Shown: positions 18,987-28,060, counted from the stretch's first letter. The stretch: DNA of 64,000 bases from Streptococcus sp. Marseille-Q0941 (GCF_943736975.1 NZ_CALSFO010000002.1:62001-126000), one strand, 5' to 3'. A program made the numbers and translations. Notes: a model not told the origin generated them from the letters alone.

Positions 18987-18995
18987 TGGTAAAAT
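18987..18995 (+). promoter_or_regulatory. Promoter of the O-antigen-ligase-like gene
   Basis: TGGTAAAAT is an extended -10 box. The -35 region is weak. Confidence 0.55.
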
Positions 18996-19013
18996 GTTTT
19001 AATAGTTTATTTA

Positions 19014-19033
19014 TCTGCGTTTTTTAGCGCAGA
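19014..19033 (+). promoter_or_regulatory. 5' UTR hairpin before O-antigen-ligase-like gene
   Basis: TCTGCG pairs with CGCAGA across TTTTTTAG, directly before the AGAAAGGA ribosome binding site. It could hinder or tune initiation, but that is inference. Confidence 0.45.
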
Positions 19034-19048
19034 GAGAAAGGATCTGTT

Positions 19049-20239
19049 GTGAAATCAATAGGTATCATTGAAAAATTGAAAGGCTTATCCAAGCAAGAAC
19101 TAGTCTTGTTAGGTGTTATTCTAAGTATTTTCTTGCCTTTTTATATTTTCGTCATCATTTTTATTGCCTACTTAATAGGTCTCATATTTACAGGAGAGAT
19201 GAAGGGAATCTTAAAACGATTATCCCACCATTCTATCTTACTCTTATTTATTGGCTATAGTGGTGCTATCTCTCTTTTAGCACAAAATGTGATGGGAATG
19301 GTTGCTACCTTAGGGATGTTCCTCTTTGCGATTTTCTTTTATTATTATCAAGCCCATCTAACGCCTAAGTTTTTTAGATTAGTATTACAATCGGTTTTGT
19401 CGCTTAGTGTGCTAGCATCAGTTTTTGCAGCTTTAGAGCATTTTCAAATTGTAAAGAAATTTGATTATACTTTCTTATCACCTAAGATGCAGGTCTGGCA
19501 TCAGAACCGTGCAGAAGTAGCCTTCTTTAATCCTAATTATTATGGAATAATCTGTTGCTTCTGTATCATGATTGGATTTTACTTAATTAGTACGACTAGA
19601 TTGAGATGGTTGAGAATTTTCTCTCTCATTGCGATTTTTGCGAATTTGTTTGGCTTGAATTTCACTCAAAATAGAACAGCTTTTCCAGCCATTATCTTTG
19701 CTGCGATTGTTTATCTTTTCACTACCATTAAGAACTGGCGTGCCTTATGGCTAAGTATCGGAGTCTTTGGTGTTGGTCTAGCCTTTCTCTTTTCGAGTGA
19801 TTTGGGAGTTCGAATGGGAACGCTCGATTCGTCTATGGAAGAACGAGTGTCTATCTGGAATGCAGGTATGACCCTATTCAAACAAAATCCGTTCTGGGGT
19901 GAAGGTCCGCTAACTTACATGCATTCGTACCCCCGTATTTTTGCTCCTTATCATGAACATGCGCATAGTATCTATATCGATACGATATTGAGTTACGGTG
20001 TAGTAGGAACGGTATTATTAGGGATTGCTTCTTCAGATCCAATCCGTATGTTGATTGATATGAGTCAAGTACCAAGTAAACGACCTATTCTTGGACTTTA
20101 TCTTTCATTTTTAACAGTAGTTGCTGTACATGGAATTTTTGATCTGGCCCTCTTTTGGATTCAATCAGCCTTTATCTTTCTTCTAGTGATGTGTAGTCTA
20201 CCACTCAAACATAGTATGATTCCAGAACTTGTTGATTAA
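19049..20239 (+). CDS. O-antigen ligase/polymerase family membrane protein
   Basis: A 396-residue polytopic membrane protein of the Wzy_C/WaaL superfamily, whose members polymerise or transfer lipid-linked glycans on the outer face. About ten hydrophobic segments are visible. The periplasmic-type loop has the conserved pattern GEGPLTYMH (284-292) followed by HEHAHSIYIDTILSYG (302-317), with arginine R209 in FTQNRTA; these are the usual functional residues. The GTG start at 19049 follows AGAAAGGA. It stands alone, flanked by birA and an FMN reductase, with no other glycan genes near. Which polymer it acts on is unknown. Confidence 0.82.
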   Translation: MKSIGIIEKLKGLSKQELVLLGVILSIFLPFYIFVIIFIAYLIGLIFTGEMKGILKRLSHHSILLLFIGYSGAISLLAQNVMGMVATLGMFLFAIFFYYYQAHLTPKFFRLVLQSVLSLSVLASVFAALEHFQIVKKFDYTFLSPKMQVWHQNRAEVAFFNPNYYGIICCFCIMIGFYLISTTRLRWLRIFSLIAIFANLFGLNFTQNRTAFPAIIFAAIVYLFTTIKNWRALWLSIGVFGVGLAFLFSSDLGVRMGTLDSSMEERVSIWNAGMTLFKQNPFWGEGPLTYMHSYPRIFAPYHEHAHSIYIDTILSYGVVGTVLLGIASSDPIRMLIDMSQVPSKRPILGLYLSFLTVVAVHGIFDLALFWIQSAFIFLLVMCSLPLKHSMIPELVD

Positions 20240-20241
20240 CA

Positions 20242-20278
20242 AAAAAGATAGTAGAAAATTTTCTACTATCTTTTTCTT
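20242..20278. terminator. Bidirectional terminator
   Basis: AAGATAGTAGAAAA and TTTTCTACTATCTT form a perfect long palindrome between the convergent membrane-protein and FMN-reductase genes. Confidence 0.9.
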
Positions 20279-20288
20279 TTACATGAGA

Positions 20289-20837
20289 CTATTGAATAGC
20301 CTGTACCAAGTCTTCAGCTTGTTTTTCTAGAGAAGCAGCGACGCTATCTTCAAGGACTAGTTTACCATCTGCCCAAGCAGAATCATTGACACGAGCTGCG
20401 GTAAAATCACCAACAACTTGTGTACGGATAAATGGTAGAAGGTCTTTGTAGATTGCAAAGAGTTGATCGTGTCCTGCATTTGCTACAGAAGATACAGTAA
20501 CAATCTTATCTTGAAGAGCAGAAGCTCCACGAGTGTCAGATAAGTCAATGGCGCGTGAAAGCCAATCTAGCAAGTTTTTCACTGTTCCAGGAATTGAGAA
20601 GTTATAGACTGGAGAAAAAATCCAGATTGCATCAGCAGCTTGAACTGCTTCACGAGCAGCAGCAACAGCTGGAAGGGTTGGGACTTCAAGGTCTTGGCTA
20701 AATAGAGGAATGGCTGAGTAGTCAAGATAGCTAACCTCAGCTTTGCCTTCAAGAGCTTTTTCAGCTTCTAGTGCCATTTGGTGGTTGAATGAACCTTCAC
20801 GAAGTGAGCCAACGATAAATAATATTTTTTTAGACAT
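20289..20837 (-). CDS. NADPH-dependent FMN reductase family protein
   Basis: A 182-residue flavodoxin-fold oxidoreductase. The FMN phosphate loop is in IVGSLREGSFNHQMA (residues 8-22) and the second flavin-binding segment in FSPVYNFSIPGTVKNLLDW. Such enzymes reduce quinones, azo compounds, chromate or flavin with NAD(P)H in the cytoplasm. The ATG at 20837 follows AAAGGAG. It is a single-gene transcript with a conspicuous palindrome in its promoter region, which suggests control by a dimeric repressor. The physiological substrate is not known. Confidence 0.87.
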   Translation of the reverse strand: MSKKILFIVGSLREGSFNHQMALEAEKALEGKAEVSYLDYSAIPLFSQDLEVPTLPAVAAAREAVQAADAIWIFSPVYNFSIPGTVKNLLDWLSRAIDLSDTRGASALQDKIVTVSSVANAGHDQLFAIYKDLLPFIRTQVVGDFTAARVNDSAWADGKLVLEDSVAASLEKQAEDLVQAIQ

Positions 20838-20874
20838 AGGGAGTCTCCTTTAAATTTTTTTATCAGAATTAATC

Positions 20875-20899
20875 TGTTGTCACAAAATATGTTACAACA
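20875..20899. promoter_or_regulatory. Palindromic operator candidate upstream of FMN reductase
   Basis: GTTGTCAC (20876-20883) and GTTACAAC (20891-20898) form an inverted repeat with 7 of 8 pairs and a 7-bp AT spacer. It overlaps the likely -35 region of the minus-strand gene (TTGTGA, 17 bp, TAAAAA). The shape fits a MarR- or TetR-type site; the regulator is unknown. The rest of the 264-bp spacer to the next gene is AT-rich, with no further feature I can support except the promoter at 21067. Confidence 0.45.
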
Positions 20900-21066
20900 A
20901 AACAAAGTCATTTGCAAGAAATACGCTCAAAAAAAATAAAATCAATAAAATGTAAGATTCCATTTAAGAATTAAGACCGTGGGAAAGTCTATAAAAACAA
21001 TGCTTGAAGTTGTGTCATGATCTCCTAAAAATGTATTGAAAATCTAGATTCATCCCCTTTCTTCAC

Positions 21067-21095
21067 TTGTAATTCAATAGGATAGATGGTAAAAT
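21067..21095 (+). promoter_or_regulatory. Promoter of the ypmB-like/aspC genes, placed for a leaderless mRNA
   Basis: TTGTAA and TAAAAT are 17 bp apart with TGG before the -10. The GTG start codon is only 6 nt beyond the -10, so the mRNA would have no leader. Confidence 0.65.
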
Positions 21096-21101
21096 AGACG
21101 A

Positions 21102-21590
21102 GTGAAACAGAGACAGAAAAAAGAAAAAAATTCCCTATTATTTCAGTACATTATTGGTATCACGTTGTTAACTCTAGTCATCACTTCCTCCTTTCTTTAT
21201 TTAGTATGGATCAGCATGAAGCCATATCGAACTGCTAAGTTTGAAGGAGAGAAGCTTGCTAAGCAGTATGCGAATCTAGAAACGGTAAACCAAGTGGATG
21301 TATTCAATGGCTTAGAAAGCTATTATAGTGTTCTTGGTCAAGATAAAAATCAGAAACCAGTTGCTGTTTTAATAGAAAAAAACAACAATAATATTTACGT
21401 ATATCAACTAGAAAATGGTACTTCTCAAGAAAAAGCAGAAGCAGTTGTCAGAGAAAAAGGAGCAACTGAGATTGATAAGATTACCTTTGGACGGTATGCT
21501 GACAAGCCCGTCTGGGAAATCAAATCTGGAGGAAACTATTATCTAGTAGATTTTGAATCTGGTAGCCTAATCGAAAAGGAGAAGCTATGA
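21102..21590 (+). CDS. DUF5590 (YpmB-like) membrane-anchored protein
   Basis: A 162-residue protein with one N-terminal transmembrane segment (about residues 13-35), followed by an extracytoplasmic region of two similar small alpha/beta units (about 45-100 and 105-160) like PepSY/YpmB domains. Function is unknown. Its position before aspC and asnS repeats the ypmB-aspB-asnS order of Bacillus, which supports the assignment. The start is a GTG without a ribosome binding site, 6 nt after the -10 box; the next in-frame ATG would remove the membrane anchor. The stop overlaps aspC by an ATGA junction. Confidence 0.78.
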   Translation: MKQRQKKEKNSLLFQYIIGITLLTLVITSSFLYLVWISMKPYRTAKFEGEKLAKQYANLETVNQVDVFNGLESYYSVLGQDKNQKPVAVLIEKNNNNIYVYQLENGTSQEKAEAVVREKGATEIDKITFGRYADKPVWEIKSGGNYYLVDFESGSLIEKEKL

Positions 21591-22765
21591 AACTATCCAA
21601 ACGTGTCTTAGAAATGGAAGAAAGTGTCACTCTGGCTAGTGATGCAAGAGCAAAGAAGTTAAAGGCTGAAGGAAAAGACGTCCTTTTCTTGACTTTAGGT
21701 CAGCCTGATTTTCATACACCTGAAAATATTCAGGATGCTGCTGTTGCAGCTATTCGAGATGGACGTGCTTCTTTCTATACGGTGGCTTCGGGTTTGCCTG
21801 AATTGAAAGCAGCGGTTAATACTTATTTTGAACTTTATTATGGATATTCTGTGGCAGCTAATGAGGTCACTTTTGCTACAGGTGCCAAGTTCTCCCTTTA
21901 TACTTTCTTTATGGCTGTTATCAACCCTGGAGATGAGGTAATCATTCCAACACCATATTGGGTTAGCTATGGGGACCAGGTTAAGATGGCAGAAGGCGTT
22001 CCTGTATTTATCCAAGCTAAGGAAGACAATCACTTTAAAGTAACCGTGGAGCAATTAGAAGCGGCTCGTACAGATAAGACCAAAGTCTTGGTTCTGAACT
22101 CACCATCTAATCCTACCGGTATGATATACTCTCGAGAGGAATTGTTAGCTATTGGAAACTGGGCTGTTGATCATGATATTCTGATCCTAGCCGATGATAT
22201 TTATGGACGTTTGGTCTATAACGGTCATGAATTTGTCCCAATCTCCAGTCTTTCAGAAGCTATTCGCAAACAAACCATTGTCATCAATGGAGTGTCTAAG
22301 GCATATGCTATGACTGGTTGGCGGGTAGGTTATGCAGTAGGTGACCCAGAAATTATTGCTGCTATGAGCAAATTGACCGGTCAAACGACTTCTAACTTAA
22401 CTGCTGTATCTCAATATGCAACAATCGAAGCGCTAACTGGTCCACAAGACTCTGTAGAAATTATGCGTCAGGCTTTCGAGGAACGTCTCAATACCATCTA
22501 TCCACTCTTGTGTCAAGTCCCTGGCTTTGAAGTGGTCAAACCGCAAGGAGCTTTCTACCTCTTCCCAAATGTTAAAAAAGCTATGGAAATGAAAGGTTAT
22601 ACAGATGTAACAGCATTTACCACGGCCATTCTTGAGGAAGTAGGTCTGGCCTTGATTACAGGAGCGGGATTTGGAGCACCAGAGAATGTCCGTCTCAGCT
22701 ATGCGACAGACTTAGATACACTCAAAGAAGCCATTCGTCGCTTGCACCAATTTATGGAAAAATAA
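21587..22765 (+). CDS. aspC: Pyridoxal phosphate aminotransferase (aspartate type)
   Basis: A 392-residue fold-type I class I aminotransferase, probably interconverting aspartate and oxaloacetate with glutamate/2-oxoglutarate. The cofactor lysine is K238 in NGVSKAYAMTGWR; N175-P176 in NSPSNPTG, D203/Y206 in ADDIYG and R246 contact the cofactor or substrate. The N-terminus (LSKRVLEMEESVTLASDARA) is typical of the AspB group. It overlaps the ypmB-like gene by 4 bp. A terminator follows, and asnS comes 150 bp later, so aspartate supply and its use for asparaginyl-tRNA are neighbours. Confidence 0.92.
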   Translation: MKLSKRVLEMEESVTLASDARAKKLKAEGKDVLFLTLGQPDFHTPENIQDAAVAAIRDGRASFYTVASGLPELKAAVNTYFELYYGYSVAANEVTFATGAKFSLYTFFMAVINPGDEVIIPTPYWVSYGDQVKMAEGVPVFIQAKEDNHFKVTVEQLEAARTDKTKVLVLNSPSNPTGMIYSREELLAIGNWAVDHDILILADDIYGRLVYNGHEFVPISSLSEAIRKQTIVINGVSKAYAMTGWRVGYAVGDPEIIAAMSKLTGQTTSNLTAVSQYATIEALTGPQDSVEIMRQAFEERLNTIYPLLCQVPGFEVVKPQGAFYLFPNVKKAMEMKGYTDVTAFTTAILEEVGLALITGAGFGAPENVRLSYATDLDTLKEAIRRLHQFMEK

Positions 22766-22772
22766 AAATAAG

Positions 22773-22801
22773 ATCTTCGTCGTCTTGACGGAGATTTTTT
22801 G
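22773..22801 (+). terminator. Terminator after aspC
   Basis: ATCTTCGTC pairs with GACGGAGAT, followed by six T. Confidence 0.85.
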
Positions 22802-22916
22802 TAACGAAATTCTCGCGAAATTTCTCCAGTAGAAGCTAGCTATCAGAGTCTATTTGTGGTAAAATAGTGAGTAATAATGTCTTTAGACAAGTTAAACAAA
22901 AAAAGGAAGATAAAAC

Positions 22917-24260
22917 ATGACAAAACGTGTAACAATTATCGAAGTAAAAGACTACGTTGGTCAAGAAGTGACGATTGGCGCTTGGGTTGCCAACAAATCA
23001 GGAAAAGGGAAAATTGCCTTTTTGCAATTGCGTGACGGAACTGCCTTCTTCCAAGGTGTAGCCTTCAAACCAAACTTTGTAGAAAAATTTGGTGAAGAAG
23101 TTGGTCTTGAAAAATTTGAAACCATCAAACACTTGAGCCAAGAGACTTCTGTTTATGTGACAGGGATTGTCAAAGAAGATGAGCGTTCTAAGTTTGGCTA
23201 TGAACTCGATATCACAGACATCGAAGTCATCGGTGAATCACAAGACTACCCAATCACTCCAAAAGAGCACGGAACAGACTTCTTGATGGATAACCGCCAC
23301 TTATGGTTGCGTTCACGCAAACAAGTAGCAGTGATGCAAATCCGTAACGCTATTATCTATGCAACTTATGAGTTCTTTGATAAGAACGGCTTTATGAAGT
23401 TTGATAGCCCAATTCTTTCAGGAAATGCAGCTGAGGACTCTACAGAACTTTTTGAAACAGACTACTTTGGGACACCAGCCTACTTGAGCCAATCAGGTCA
23501 GCTTTACCTAGAAGCAGGTGCTATGGCCCTTGGTCGTGTCTTTGACTTTGGTCCAGTATTCCGTGCTGAAAAATCAAAAACGCGCCGTCACTTGACTGAG
23601 TTCTGGATGATGGATGCGGAGTATTCTTACTTGACACATGATGAGTCACTTGACTTGCAAGAAGCATATGTTAAAGCTTTGCTCCAAGGTGTTTTGGACC
23701 GTGCTCCTCAAGCCTTGGAAACCTTGGAACGTGATACAGAGCTTTTGAAACGCTACATTGCAGAGCCCTTCAAACGCATTACTTACGATGAAGCTATTGA
23801 CCTCTTGCAAGAGCATGAAAATGATGAAGACGCAGACTACGAGCATTTGGAGCATGGAGATGACTTTGGTTCACCACACGAAACGTGGATTTCAAACCAC
23901 TTTGGTGTACCAACCTTTGTCATGAACTACCCAGCAGCTATCAAGGCCTTCTACATGAAACCAGTTCCTGGAAATCCTGAGCGCGTGCTTTGTGCAGACT
24001 TGCTCGCACCAGAAGGTTACGGAGAAATCATCGGTGGTTCTATGCGTGAGGAAGATTACGATGCCCTTGTTGCTAAGATGGAAGAACTTGGTATGGATCG
24101 TACAGAGTACGAATTCTACCTTGACCTTCGTAAATACGGTACTGTTCCACACGGTGGCTTTGGTATCGGGATCGAGCGTATGGTAACTTTTGCAGCAGGA
24201 ACGAAACACATCCGTGAAGCTATTCCATTCCCACGTATGTTGCATCGTATCAAACCTTAA
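22917..24260 (+). CDS. asnS: Asparagine--tRNA ligase
   Basis: A 447-residue class IIb synthetase that charges tRNA-Asn. The N-terminal OB-fold anticodon-binding domain covers about residues 1-110. The catalytic core contains the [21 protein letters not shown] motif 2 region and the C-terminal motif 3 [12 protein letters not shown]. Length is normal. The ATG follows AAAGGAAG. A TGGTAAAAT element at 22858-22866 may give it a promoter of its own. The gene ends directly before a hairpin-ended repeat that may terminate transcription. Confidence 0.97.
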   Translation: MTKRVTIIEVKDYVGQEVTIGAWVANKSGKGKIAFLQLRDGTAFFQGVAFKPNFVEKFGEEVGLEKFETIKHLSQETSVYVTGIVKEDERSKFGYELDITDIEVIGESQDYPITPKEHGTDFLMDNRHLWLRSRKQVAVMQIRNAIIYATYEFFDKNGFMKFDSPILSGNAAEDSTELFETDYFGTPAYLSQSGQLYLEAGAMALGRVFDFGPVFRAEKSKTRRHLTEFWMMDAEYSYLTHDESLDLQEAYVKALLQGVLDRAPQALETLERDTELLKRYIAEPFKRITYDEAIDLLQEHENDEDADYEHLEHGDDFGSPHETWISNHFGVPTFVMNYPAAIKAFYMKPVPGNPERVLCADLLAPEGYGEIIGGSMREEDYDALVAKMEELGMDRTEYEFYLDLRKYGTVPHGGFGIGIERMVTFAAGTKHIREAIPFPRMLHRIKP

Positions 24261-24267
24261 TAAATAT

Positions 24268-24443
24268 GAGGCTGGGACAAAAGTCCTAGCCTCTCAATTG
24301 TCTTTTGGATTGTCGAGCAAGACGCAGTGGTTGATTGGGCTCTACTACGCTGCTTTCATCAGCTTTTACAGCCCTACTCAACTGTGCGGAGGTTGGACGA
24401 CGAAATCGAATTCTAACGAATTACCGATTTCTGTCCCACTCTC
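24268..24443. repeat. 176-bp intergenic repeat element with inverted ends
   Basis: The left end forms a strong hairpin, GAGGCTGGGAC with GTCCTAGCCTC (24268-24293). The right end, TGTCCCACTCTC (24432-24443), matches the complement of the left end at 10 of 12 bases. Between them is a sequence with no credible gene. I recognise elements beginning 'gaggctgggacaaaa' as multi-copy intergenic repeats in mitis-group streptococci, from memory. The left hairpin may also end asnS transcription. Mobility is not demonstrable from one copy; no target duplication is obvious. Confidence 0.65.
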
Positions 24444-24532
24444 ACTTTAAATGAAAGAGGTGGAGAAAATGTAGGCAAATCTCAGTAAGTCTTTTAGAAA
24501 CAATCATATTACATATTGAAAGAGAGAAAACG

Positions 24533-25732
24533 ATGTTTAAAAGAACTTACAAACGCAATATTCCACTCCTAGCAGGTCTGGAATTCACATCTTATTTTGG
24601 AATTACTAGTTTTTGGATTTTATTCTTTATTCAAAATGGTCTTTCCTTACTTCAAATCGGTCTATTAGAGAGTATCTTTCATGGGACAAGTCTCTTATGT
24701 GAAATCCCATCTGGTATGTTGGCCGATCGATTTAGCTACAAGACCAATCTCTATTTGGCTCGCTTGGCCAGTATTGTGTCCTCTATCTTGATTTTGTTTG
24801 GTCAGGGGAATTTTTGGATCTATGCTCTTGCCATGATGGTCAATGCCTGGTCCTACAATTTTGACTCGGGGACTAGCACCGCTTTCTTATATGATTCGGC
24901 GGTTGAAGCGGGTCAAAAGGACCGATATCTTCAGATTTCTAGCTTTTTGTCTGGTGTGGCAGAAGTCACCCGAACCCTAGGTACAGTTGTCGCAGGCTTC
25001 TTTATTCACGGAGCATTGGCTTGGACCTATCTAATTGCTATTGGATTATCTTTTCTTTCTATAATCTTGATTTATTTTATGAAAGAACCTATGGCTAAGA
25101 GAGGAAGAAATGAAGTCTTAACCTTTAAAACGATTGTCCTGCAAGTTCGAAAAGAATGGCAGGAAAAACCAGTACTCTTTTACTGGATGATGACTTATCA
25201 GCTAGTCGGAACACTCATGTGCATGTTTTACTTTTACTATCAGCAGAAAATAAGTGACTTAGCAGGATGGCAGGTTTCACTGGTTATGCTGATTGGTAGT
25301 TTGCTAAATCTATTGGCGGTTTATGTAGCTAGTCAAATCGGTAAAAAATGGAATAGCAATCGAGTTTTTCCGATTCTTGTTGTACTAACGGGCTTGACCT
25401 TGTTATTTGTAGTTATTGGTACACCCTTGGCTTATCTATTGATCTATCTCTTGACTAATGGACTATATGCAGTTTATCAGCCTATCTATTTCAATGACTT
25501 ACAAGGTTATTTACCTTCCAGTGTAAGAGCAACTATGCTTAGTATCAATTCCATGCTCTTTAGTCTTTCCATGATTGTCATTTTCCCATTGACAGGTTGG
25601 TTGATTGATCGTTGGGGTCTTGTAGCTGTCTTTTTAGTTCTAGGCCTTATCTTACTTTTAATTTATCCTATATTAATAATCAGTCTAAAAAGGATGGGCA
25701 AGCTATTAAATCAGGACTTAAAAACTGAATAG
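24533..25732 (+). CDS. Major facilitator superfamily transporter
   Basis: A 399-residue membrane protein with about 12 hydrophobic segments in two halves around a central cytoplasmic loop (about residues 185-210). The MFS signature is seen in the first half as GMLADRFSYKTNLYLAR between helices 2 and 3. The overall type resembles drug or metabolite exporters. The ATG follows AAAGAGAGAAAA. No regulator or partner gene is adjacent, and the substrate is unknown. No terminator follows; the next gene has its own promoter. Confidence 0.83.
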   Translation: MFKRTYKRNIPLLAGLEFTSYFGITSFWILFFIQNGLSLLQIGLLESIFHGTSLLCEIPSGMLADRFSYKTNLYLARLASIVSSILILFGQGNFWIYALAMMVNAWSYNFDSGTSTAFLYDSAVEAGQKDRYLQISSFLSGVAEVTRTLGTVVAGFFIHGALAWTYLIAIGLSFLSIILIYFMKEPMAKRGRNEVLTFKTIVLQVRKEWQEKPVLFYWMMTYQLVGTLMCMFYFYYQQKISDLAGWQVSLVMLIGSLLNLLAVYVASQIGKKWNSNRVFPILVVLTGLTLLFVVIGTPLAYLLIYLLTNGLYAVYQPIYFNDLQGYLPSSVRATMLSINSMLFSLSMIVIFPLTGWLIDRWGLVAVFLVLGLILLLIYPILIISLKRMGKLLNQDLKTE

Positions 25733-25747
25733 AGCACGAAATCCTAT

Positions 25748-25776
25748 TTGCCCAAAGAGCCTTCTTGTGATAAAAT
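25748..25776 (+). promoter_or_regulatory. queH promoter
   Basis: TTGCCC and TAAAAT are 17 bp apart, with TGA before the -10. Confidence 0.65.
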
Positions 25777-25799
25777 AACAAGAAGAAAAGGAGAAGAGC

Positions 25800-26567
25800 A
25801 TGATTGATGTAGAAGAAATTCTCAGCAAGATGAATCCCAATCAAAAGATCAACTATGACCGTGTCATGCAAAAGATGGTCCAAGTTTGGGAAAAAAATGA
25901 AGAAAGACCAACTATTCTCATGCACGTCTGTTGTGCTCCCTGCAGTACCTACACTTTAGAGTACTTGACTAAGTATGCCGATGTGACCATTTATTTTGCT
26001 AATTCCAATATCCATCCCAAGGCAGAATATTATAAGCGTGCTTATGTGACCCAAAAGTTTGTCAGTGATTTTAATGAGCGAACTGGCAATAACGTCCAAT
26101 ACCTAGAAGCACCATACGAACCCAATGAATACCGTAAATTGGTCCGTGGTTTGGAAGAAGAACCTGAAGGTGGCGATCGCTGCAAGGTTTGTTTTGACTA
26201 TCGTTTGGATAAGACAGCGCAGGTAGCTATGGACTTGGGCTTTGACTACTTCGGTTCAGCCCTAACCATCAGTCCTCACAAAAATTCACAAACCATCAAT
26301 AGTATCGGGATCGATGTGCAGAAAATCTACACAACTCATTATCTTCCGAGTGATTTCAAGAAGAATCAAGGCTATAAACGTTCTGTAGAAATGTGTGAAG
26401 AGTACGATATTTATCGCCAATGTTACTGTGGTTGTGTCTATGCCGCTCAAGCCCAGAATATCGACTTGGTGCAGGTCAAGAAGGATGCAACAGCCTTTAT
26501 GGTAGATAAGGATATCGAGAAAGATTATTCCCATATCAAATTTACCGTTACGAAATTAGACATTTAA
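25800..26567 (+). CDS. queH: Epoxyqueuosine reductase QueH
   Basis: A 255-residue enzyme of the former DUF208 family that carries out the last step of queuosine synthesis in tRNA, replacing the unrelated QueG. The conserved cysteines are present: C44-C45 with C48 (HVCCAPC), C128 and C131 (DRCKVC), and C199, C208, C210, C212 (QCYCGC); these bind an iron-sulfur cluster and a second metal site. The ATG follows AAAGGAG. No other queuosine genes are nearby and I see no preQ1 riboswitch upstream, so it is a lone gene with its own promoter. Confidence 0.92.
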   Translation: MIDVEEILSKMNPNQKINYDRVMQKMVQVWEKNEERPTILMHVCCAPCSTYTLEYLTKYADVTIYFANSNIHPKAEYYKRAYVTQKFVSDFNERTGNNVQYLEAPYEPNEYRKLVRGLEEEPEGGDRCKVCFDYRLDKTAQVAMDLGFDYFGSALTISPHKNSQTINSIGIDVQKIYTTHYLPSDFKKNQGYKRSVEMCEEYDIYRQCYCGCVYAAQAQNIDLVQVKKDATAFMVDKDIEKDYSHIKFTVTKLDI

Positions 26568-26573
26568 ACGAAA

Positions 26574-26600
26574 GCCTGCCAAATTAGGCAGGTTTTTTGA
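26574..26600 (+). terminator. Terminator after queH
   Basis: CCTGCC and GGCAGG pair around AAATTA, followed by six T. Confidence 0.85.
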
Positions 26601-26601
26601 T

Positions 26602-26633
26602 TATAAAAAAACTAGGGCAGACACCCTAGTTTG
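26602..26633 (-). terminator. Terminator for the DUF402 gene (minus strand)
   Basis: AAACTAGGG and CCCTAGTTT pair; on the minus strand the hairpin is followed by a long T-run. Each convergent gene therefore has its own terminator. Confidence 0.85.
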
Positions 26634-26639
26634 ACAACT

Positions 26640-27173
26640 TTACCGATTCTTTAGTTCTACGTAGCGTTTGTACCAAATGTTGACATAGGCTTCTGAGAAG
26701 GGGCCTCGTTCATTGTTAATCCAATCAACAAGAATCTTGACATGCTCTTTCAAAATATAGTCTAAGTCAGAAGAATACTTCATTTTTCGCTTATGTCGTT
26801 CATATTCCTCAACGTCCAAGAGGCGTTTCTCACCATCTGTAAAAACTTTAACATCCAAATCATAGTCAATGTATTTTAAAGCTTCTTCGTCTAGATAGTA
26901 AGGACTTGCCATATTGCAGTAGTAGGAAATACCATTATCACGAATCATAGCGATAATATTAAACCAATATTTCTTGTGAAAGTAAACAATAGCCGGTTCT
27001 CTAGTCACCCAACGACGACCATCACTCTCGGTAACGAGTGTATGGTCATTGACGCCGATAATAGCGTTCTCTGTTGTTTTTAGTACCATGGTGTCTCGCC
27101 AAGTACGGTGGAGACTCCCATCATGCTTATAACTTTGAATTGTAATAAAGTCGCCTTCTTTTGGAAGTTTCAT
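26640..27173 (-). CDS. DUF402 nucleoside tri-/diphosphate phosphatase-like protein
   Basis: A 177-residue protein of the DUF402/FomD-like family. Staphylococcal relatives (Ntdp, SA1684) hydrolyse nucleoside tri- and diphosphates with a divalent metal. The family core is visible: [16 protein letters not shown], then [28 protein letters not shown], with the conserved acidic residues that bind the metal. It is cytoplasmic. The gene lies downstream of recX on the same strand but has its own TGATATAAT promoter, 89 bp after recX. Its role in streptococci is not established. Confidence 0.82.
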   Translation of the reverse strand: MKLPKEGDFITIQSYKHDGSLHRTWRDTMVLKTTENAIIGVNDHTLVTESDGRRWVTREPAIVYFHKKYWFNIIAMIRDNGISYYCNMASPYYLDEEALKYIDYDLDVKVFTDGEKRLLDVEEYERHKRKMKYSSDLDYILKEHVKILVDWINNERGPFSEAYVNIWYKRYVELKNR

Positions 27174-27214
27174 AACTAACCAACTTTCTACAATTTATAA
27201 GTTTATCGTTTACT

Positions 27215-27223
27215 ATTATATCA
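27215..27223 (-). promoter_or_regulatory. DUF402 gene promoter, extended -10
   Basis: On the minus strand the sequence is TGATATAAT. Confidence 0.6.
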
Positions 27224-27261
27224 TAAATCGGTCTAATTTTTTTGAATTTTACACGAAAATA

Positions 27262-28038
27262 TTAAAGATATTCTCTGAGAGCGCTAGCTATGTCCGAAAA
27301 ATCAAAGCCTTTTCGAGCTAAAACTTGGGTCAAACGCTGTTCAAGTTCGTATCCTTCATACTTTCGTGAATATTTCCGATATTGCTTGTCTAACTCTTTG
27401 AAAATTAGTTCCTGAACGTTTTCCTCTTCTAGCTGGATATCCAGCTGATCAAAGGCTACTTTGGCCTCCGAGTAAGAAAATCCTTTGTTGGTCAGACTTT
27501 GGATAATCTTATCTTGTAAAGCACGGGCAGGCAATTTACCCTGATATTTTCTCAGTAGTTTTTCAGCTGTACGCTCTGCGACTTCCATCATGTCAAATTC
27601 TTGTAAAACTTCTTGGATAATGGATTTAGCAACTCCTTTTTGAGAAATTTTTTGTATCAGCATGTAGCTTCCCTTGTCACCAGATAGCTGATTGGAATTG
27701 ATGATAGCATAGGCATACTGACGGTCACTGATCCAGTTGTCATCCTTTAGAGACTGAATGACTTGAGGAATGATTTTTTCATCAATTTCATGTTTGATCA
27801 GATAATCTCGGACTTCCTTTTCGGTTCGAGCCTTGAAGGATAAGTGGTAGAGGGCTAGATTTTTTCCGTAGGAAAATTGTGCGAAGGTCTGAATCTCTGT
27901 AAACTCTTCGGGACTAATTTCCTTATCCTTGGTCAACAGAAAGCGAACAATGGTATCCTCTGTAATGTAGCAGGTTTGGTCGCTATCAAGTTCTAGCAGA
28001 TAGAGTCGTTTTTTCTTTTCTAGTTTTGTGATTTTCAT
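27262..28038 (-). CDS. recX: Regulatory protein RecX
   Basis: A 258-residue all-helical protein of the RecX family, which caps and disassembles RecA filaments and so limits recombination. Repeated three-helix units are seen, with motifs such as [15 protein letters not shown] and [13 protein letters not shown]. The length is that of the long Gram-positive form. I chose the ATG at 28038, where the conserved [17 protein letters not shown] begins; the frame remains open for 50 codons upstream, across the divergent rlmD gene. recX and rlmD are divergent with 37 bp between their starts, so their promoters overlap. Confidence 0.92.
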   Translation of the reverse strand: MKITKLEKKKRLYLLELDSDQTCYITEDTIVRFLLTKDKEISPEEFTEIQTFAQFSYGKNLALYHLSFKARTEKEVRDYLIKHEIDEKIIPQVIQSLKDDNWISDRQYAYAIINSNQLSGDKGSYMLIQKISQKGVAKSIIQEVLQEFDMMEVAERTAEKLLRKYQGKLPARALQDKIIQSLTNKGFSYSEAKVAFDQLDIQLEEENVQELIFKELDKQYRKYSRKYEGYELEQRLTQVLARKGFDFSDIASALREYL

Positions 28039-28060
28039 GTTTCTATTATAGCGCATTTTG

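Noticed and set aside
24190..24450. Open frame of 86 codons on the plus strand
   Set aside because: It starts inside asnS in another frame and runs through the intergenic repeat; no ribosome binding site or domain.
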